9,668 nt of DNA, from assembly GCA_027031145.1 (NCBI GenBank), contig JALVEG010000371.1, forward strand, positions 1 to 9,668, in the 5' to 3' direction. The position numbers and the translations under genes were made by a program. Below are positions 6,845 through 9,668 of this stretch, one piece after another. Position 1 is the stretch's first letter. Each line of letters starts with the position of its first letter. This DNA is from Saprospiraceae bacterium (GTDB taxonomy: Bacteria > Bacteroidota > Bacteroidia > Chitinophagales > Saprospiraceae). A model generated the notes under the pieces. The model did no database searches. It worked only from the letters and a program-made list of their open reading frames with translations, and had not been told where the DNA came from.

Positions 6845-6879
6845 CAAAGCCTCAATTTAATAAATGAATTGAGGCTTTG
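6845..6879. terminator. 13-bp terminator hairpin between convergent genes
   Basis: Arms CAAAGCCTCAATT (6845-6857) and AATTGAGGCTTTG (6867-6879) are exact reverse complements around a 9-base loop. The stem carries A and T runs on its outer ends, so it can work on both strands. It starts 12 bases after the plus-strand remnant's TGA and lies about 54 bases beyond the stop of the minus-strand OB-fold gene, so it probably closes that operon too. Confidence 0.7.
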
Positions 6880-6932
6880 AAACAATTTCCAACTATTCCA
6901 ATTAGCATTAAGCTATTTTTACACAACTCTGC

Positions 6933-7373
6933 TTACTTAACTATAAAACATTGTGTCAGAACAACACCCATTATCATATCAAATCCATCACATTTTCCTT
7001 TAAGCGTTATATCACCTCCAAGATCGTAATTTTCTATTAATGGTTTATTGTTTTTTATAAACATACTATCCAAAGCACAATTTACACTTTCCATTTCATC
7101 ATTTAAAACAAATGAGATATCATTATTTTCATTTGTAATCTCAACTATTTTACCGGTAACCTGAATTACTTTATCACCGAATTTCATATTACCGGCTTCT
7201 TCATCTTCACTATATTCTTTATATAGATCTTTAGCTGTATATGTATATGCCGGAGTTTCGTCTTTGATATTACGATGAGGTTTATTGAACACATAATAAA
7301 CCGTTCCGCCACCAATTATCGCTCCAAGAACCACAATAATCAATATATATTTATATATCTTTTTCATTTTCAT
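6933..7373 (-). CDS. Membrane-anchored OB-fold (tRNA_anti-like) protein
   Basis: The protein has 146 residues. A basic start (MKMKKIYK) and one hydrophobic segment (about 9-29) make it an inner-membrane-anchored protein facing the periplasm. After a linker, TAKDLYKEYSEDEEAGNMKFGDK is followed by the beta-rich core: VIQVTGKIVEI, ISFVLNDE, VNCALD, DITLKGKCDGF and VVLTQCFIVK. This order, especially the VTGKV and LKGKCxGF strands, matches the small OB-fold family (tRNA_anti-like) common in Bacteroidota, which has no known tRNA role. Its partner is unknown. It lies 44 bases after the YceI-like gene and is last in the operon. The third codon is also ATG and could be the start. Confidence 0.75.
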   Translation of the reverse strand: MKMKKIYKYILIIVVLGAIIGGGTVYYVFNKPHRNIKDETPAYTYTAKDLYKEYSEDEEAGNMKFGDKVIQVTGKIVEITNENNDISFVLNDEMESVNCALDSMFIKNNKPLIENYDLGGDITLKGKCDGFDMIMGVVLTQCFIVK

Positions 7374-7417
7374 CTGTTTAATTTTTTATGTTTATTAATT
7401 CAATTCAATTATTACGA

Positions 7418-7975
7418 TTATGATTTCTTATACAATTTATAATTAAAATGAATTTTCAACAATATTGCATCTTTAATTGCTTTTTTATAAGCCTTTTCAA
7501 TTTTTACTTTATAATCTTGCAGGGAAACATTAAAACTAGTTGTTCCTGTTATATTGCCATCTTTAACTATTAATTTTCCGGGTTCAGAAATATCATGTGT
7601 TACACCGTGAATTGTCAATTTTCCGGCAATAGTAATATCATAAGTTCCGTTTTTATTTATATCAACATCTGAAAAATTAACTATTTTACCTTTGAAAATG
7701 GATTTTGGGAATTTGTTTGGCTCCAAATAATTTTCATTAAAATGTTCTTCTACCAAAGCTTCTTCAAATCTGAAAGATCTGACCAAAGTTGATGCGACAA
7801 TATCTCCGTTTGCAGCATTGAGAATACTTGCAACTTTTTTATTGACACCATCTATTGTAAATAGAGGAGTTTGCGAAAATATTTCAATTTTACCTGTTTT
7901 GGTAATATATTTTTGAGAAATAGCTTCTGTATAAATAAAGCTAAAGATGATTAAAACTATTAATTTGATTTTCAT
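7418..7975 (-). CDS. YceI-family periplasmic protein
   Basis: The protein has 185 residues, the usual size for the family. The signal peptide (MKIKLIVLIIFSFIYTEAIS-Q) ends near residue 20, so it is periplasmic. Family features in order are FSQTPLFTIDGVNKKVASILNA, the central LVRSFRFEEALVEEHFNENYL, KFPKSIFKGKI, a TYDITIAGKLTIHGVTHDI strand pair and the closing SFNVSLQDY. YceI proteins form an extended lipocalin-like barrel; some bind polyisoprenoids, but the ligand in this lineage is not established. The gene follows the DUF5777-like barrel gene after 62 bases and precedes the OB-fold gene by 44 bases, all on one strand, so co-expression is likely. Confidence 0.85.
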   Translation of the reverse strand: MKIKLIVLIIFSFIYTEAISQKYITKTGKIEIFSQTPLFTIDGVNKKVASILNAANGDIVASTLVRSFRFEEALVEEHFNENYLEPNKFPKSIFKGKIVNFSDVDINKNGTYDITIAGKLTIHGVTHDISEPGKLIVKDGNITGTTSFNVSLQDYKVKIEKAYKKAIKDAILLKIHFNYKLYKKS

Positions 7976-8037
7976 AACTATAATTTGATTGATTATTTAA
8001 TATATTTTTAAAATATTTTAATTTTCTATATTGATTG

Positions 8038-8955
8038 TTATTCTTTATGTCTTCCCAACCCAACAGCAAAAACTCTGGACATATTAAATCCGAAATATAT
8101 TCCACCATCAAGCCAACTGGAAGTGGTTTCGCCTAAAAAGCCATCCTCTACCATTGCTCGTGAATTGGTAAAAAACACTTGAAAAACATGTCCGCCTGTT
8201 TCAATATCAAAACCTAAAGCGATAGGATATTCATAAACATTATCTTTTGTTACATGATCCGTATAGAAAACTTCCCATGTAAAAGCAACTCTCCTGATAA
8301 ATTTGTATCTACCTCCAAACCCTAAAGCAAAAATATCATTTTTGTCTCCTTTTTTAACCAGATTCCTGTGAACATAGGACGGAGAAAGTTGAAGGGATAA
8401 TTTTTCATTAAATTTTCGGGCTATTAATAATTGATGAGTATAAGCAAATCTTGGAGTTATCTCATTCCATTTAGCATTTCTGATATCAGGCAAATCATCC
8501 AGTCCTCTTAACGTTTTAAAAGACCAATCAACATAATAAGAAATTGCAACCGGCATTACTTTAATACCTTTTGTCTGTCTGAATATTGAAAATTTAGTAC
8601 TCAGATCATATACTTTCTTGTTGGTACCTCTTCTTAATCCCACCATTAACCAATCATTTATACCATATTCAAATGAAAAATTGATCAATGCATTGTCCAA
8701 TCCGTATAATGCATATCCTCCTTCGTTCAATTTCCCAAACCGGTGATTAATTCTAAAATCGAGTTGTCTTTTTACCATCCTTTCTATGGAATGTCCATTG
8801 ATAATCCTTGTGGATTTAAAAGTTGCAAGAACTACTACAGGTTCTTCCTCTACTTCCGTATCCAAAATATCCATCAGATCATCTTGTGATTTCAATTGCA
8901 AGGAAAAGCTGATAGTCAATAAAAATCCGATTATTATTAAATATATAGTTTTCAT
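8038..8955 (-). CDS. DUF5777-like outer-membrane beta-barrel protein
   Basis: The protein has 305 residues. A signal peptide (1-24, cleavage near LKSQ) is followed by an acidic segment (DILDTEVEEEP) and then ATFKSTRIINGHSIERM, RQLDFRINHRFG and YGLDNALINFSFEYGINDWLMVG. This arrangement is what I associate with the DUF5777 family of Bacteroidota barrels. Further strands (ISYYVDWSF, LSLQLSPSYVHRN, RRVAFTWEVFYTDH, GGIYFGFNMSRVFAVGLG) support a barrel in the outer membrane. The family has no proven function but recurs beside cytochrome-like and YceI genes, as here. It follows the haem lipoprotein gene after only 24 bases, which suggests a barrel working with that redox protein. Confidence 0.75.
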   Translation of the reverse strand: MKTIYLIIIGFLLTISFSLQLKSQDDLMDILDTEVEEEPVVVLATFKSTRIINGHSIERMVKRQLDFRINHRFGKLNEGGYALYGLDNALINFSFEYGINDWLMVGLRRGTNKKVYDLSTKFSIFRQTKGIKVMPVAISYYVDWSFKTLRGLDDLPDIRNAKWNEITPRFAYTHQLLIARKFNEKLSLQLSPSYVHRNLVKKGDKNDIFALGFGGRYKFIRRVAFTWEVFYTDHVTKDNVYEYPIALGFDIETGGHVFQVFFTNSRAMVEDGFLGETTSSWLDGGIYFGFNMSRVFAVGLGRHKE

Positions 8956-8979
8956 ACATTAATTTTATAAGTTAAAAAT

Positions 8980-9369
8980 TTAATTGTCCCGGGCACCTTC
9001 CTGAATCCATACCAAAACCGTGGTTGTTTTACGTGGAGAAAGCACACCGGATAAAGGCATAGGGTTTGTCACATCTGTCATTCTGATATATAATTCACTA
9101 CTTTCCGGATTTGCAACATCGATCATATTAGTATTTATCAAATCCTGATATGCGTTTTGAGGTGATAAATCAGGTGGAACTCCGTTTTCACTATGACAAC
9201 CGACAGCATTACAACTCTGATTGAATATGGGAATTATATCCTGTGAAAAACTTACATTCTCAATACCAACCGTTTCAGGGTCATATTCTTTCCATTCACA
9301 AGAAGTTATTGAAAATGATAAAATAACAATTACCGGAATTAAAATCTTTATTGATTTTCTTTTAAACAT
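8980..9369 (-). CDS. Small cytochrome-c-like lipoprotein with a CX4CH haem motif
   Basis: The protein has 129 residues. The N-terminus (MFKRKSIKILIPVIVILSFSITSC) is a lipoprotein signal with Cys24 as the lipidated residue. SFSQDIIPIFNQSCNAVGCH follows; Cys53, Cys58 and His59 form a CX4CH haem attachment motif, one residue longer than the usual CXXCH. NPMPLSG (102-108) offers Met104 as a likely sixth ligand, and VLVWIQEGARDN at the end matches the closing helix of small c-type cytochrome domains. It should be an envelope electron carrier anchored by lipid. Haem attachment at CX4CH is known for some cytochromes but is not proven for this family. It lies at the start of the visible tight gene run, 24 bases before the barrel gene. 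Confidence 0.75.
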   Translation of the reverse strand: MFKRKSIKILIPVIVILSFSITSCEWKEYDPETVGIENVSFSQDIIPIFNQSCNAVGCHSENGVPPDLSPQNAYQDLINTNMIDVANPESSELYIRMTDVTNPMPLSGVLSPRKTTTVLVWIQEGARDN

Positions 9370-9394
9370 TTTAAACTGATTTTATTTTTATAAA

Positions 9395-9402
9395 CAAATT
9401 TA
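9395..9402 (-). promoter_or_regulatory. Weak Bacteroidota -7 element before the haem lipoprotein gene
   Basis: On the minus strand the octamer TAAATTTG matches the TAnnTTTG -7 consensus and would start transcription about 20 bases before the ATG at 9367-9369. No TTG -33 element sits at the expected spacing, and such octamers occur by chance in AT-rich DNA. Confidence 0.2.
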
Positions 9403-9410
9403 AACAATAC

Positions 9411-9518
9411 TCTATCCGGATGATAATGTAAAAGTGAACAAAAAACTCTTTAAAAAATACTTCTACAATATATTAACTCATCTTTCCAATCCGGCAATCC
9501 CTGTAACACCCGGATAGA
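9411..9518. repeat. 9-bp inverted repeat bounding a 108-base intergenic segment
   Basis: TCTATCCGG (9411-9419) and CCGGATAGA (9510-9518) are exact reverse complements 90 bases apart. Similarity continues weakly inward (ATGATAA against GTGTTAC on the other strand). The enclosed segment has no supported gene. It could be a small non-autonomous element or the base of a structured leader RNA; no clear target-site duplication is visible. Confidence 0.3.
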
Positions 9519-9545
9519 ATAATTAACACTTATTTTATTATCTGT

Positions 9546-9668
9546 TTATTTTTCAAATTTCAATAATAAATTGGTTTTGATCTCATGTGCGATAGCTGCA
9601 TTATTAAATATTGCCAAACCAAATGGAAAGTCTTTTGAAGTATCAAATTTTACATCATCAGCATGTCC
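9546..9668 (-). CDS. C-terminus of an ethylbenzene-dehydrogenase-like haem-binding domain protein (5' partial)
   Basis: Reading from the right edge on the minus strand, 40 codons are open to TAA at 9546-9548. The sequence includes FDTSKDFPFGLAIFNNAAIA and closes HEIKTNLLLKFEK. The FGLAIFNNA-xx-H pattern near the end resembles the closing part of the ethylbenzene dehydrogenase/DMSO-reductase type II gamma-like haem-b domain, where a similar motif reads roughly FGVAVFDNAxxxH. The evidence is one motif in 40 residues, so the call is tentative. It fits its neighbours: the next gene on the same strand, 176 bases on, encodes a c-type haem lipoprotein. The gene begins outside the window. Confidence 0.5.
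   Translation of the reverse strand, partial: GHADDVKFDTSKDFPFGLAIFNNAAIAHEIKTNLLLKFEK

Overview
The window looks like a piece of a Bacteroidota chromosome, visibly AT-rich. Two genes carry type IX secretion (T9SS) C-terminal sorting domains with a YPNP motif. Signal peptides end in the AQ/SQ style of this phylum, several outer-membrane barrels are present, Shine-Dalgarno sequences are scarce, and one cluster has a DUF5777-type barrel next to a YceI protein. Nearly all intact genes are on the minus strand. No tRNA, rRNA, CRISPR array or recognisable transposase was seen.

Layout. (1) 3-443 (+) is the C-terminal part of an outer-membrane barrel-like protein entering from the left. (2) 457-1095 (+) is the decayed 3' part of a sialidase/BNR-repeat T9SS protein, lacking its N-terminal bulk and carrying an in-frame TAA inside the sorting domain. 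(3) 1096-1440 is gene-free and leads into a GC-richer, repeat-like tail fused to the end of the next gene. (4) 6416 down to 1441 (-) is a four-gene, probably co-transcribed set: a T9SS-sorted protein, a large secreted alpha/beta hydrolase with a readable Ser-Asp-His triad, a PQQ-type beta-propeller lipoprotein, and an outer-membrane barrel. All four should be exported; a 15-bp hairpin lies between the second and third. (5) 6417-6932 holds two palindromes upstream of that operon, a possible frameshifted (+) gene remnant, and a terminator hairpin. (6) 9668 down to 6933 (-) is a second set: the C-terminus of an ethylbenzene-dehydrogenase-like haem-domain protein, a lipoprotein with a CX4CH haem motif, a DUF5777-like barrel, a YceI-like protein and an OB-fold protein with a membrane anchor.

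How the genes may work together. The second set reads as an envelope redox module: a predicted b-haem domain, a c-type haem lipoprotein, a barrel and two small periplasmic proteins. The first set reads as a surface/periplasmic hydrolase with accessory beta-propeller and barrel proteins. Both readings are inferences from gene order and family resemblance. The left edge and 6640-6833 look like eroded accessory DNA.
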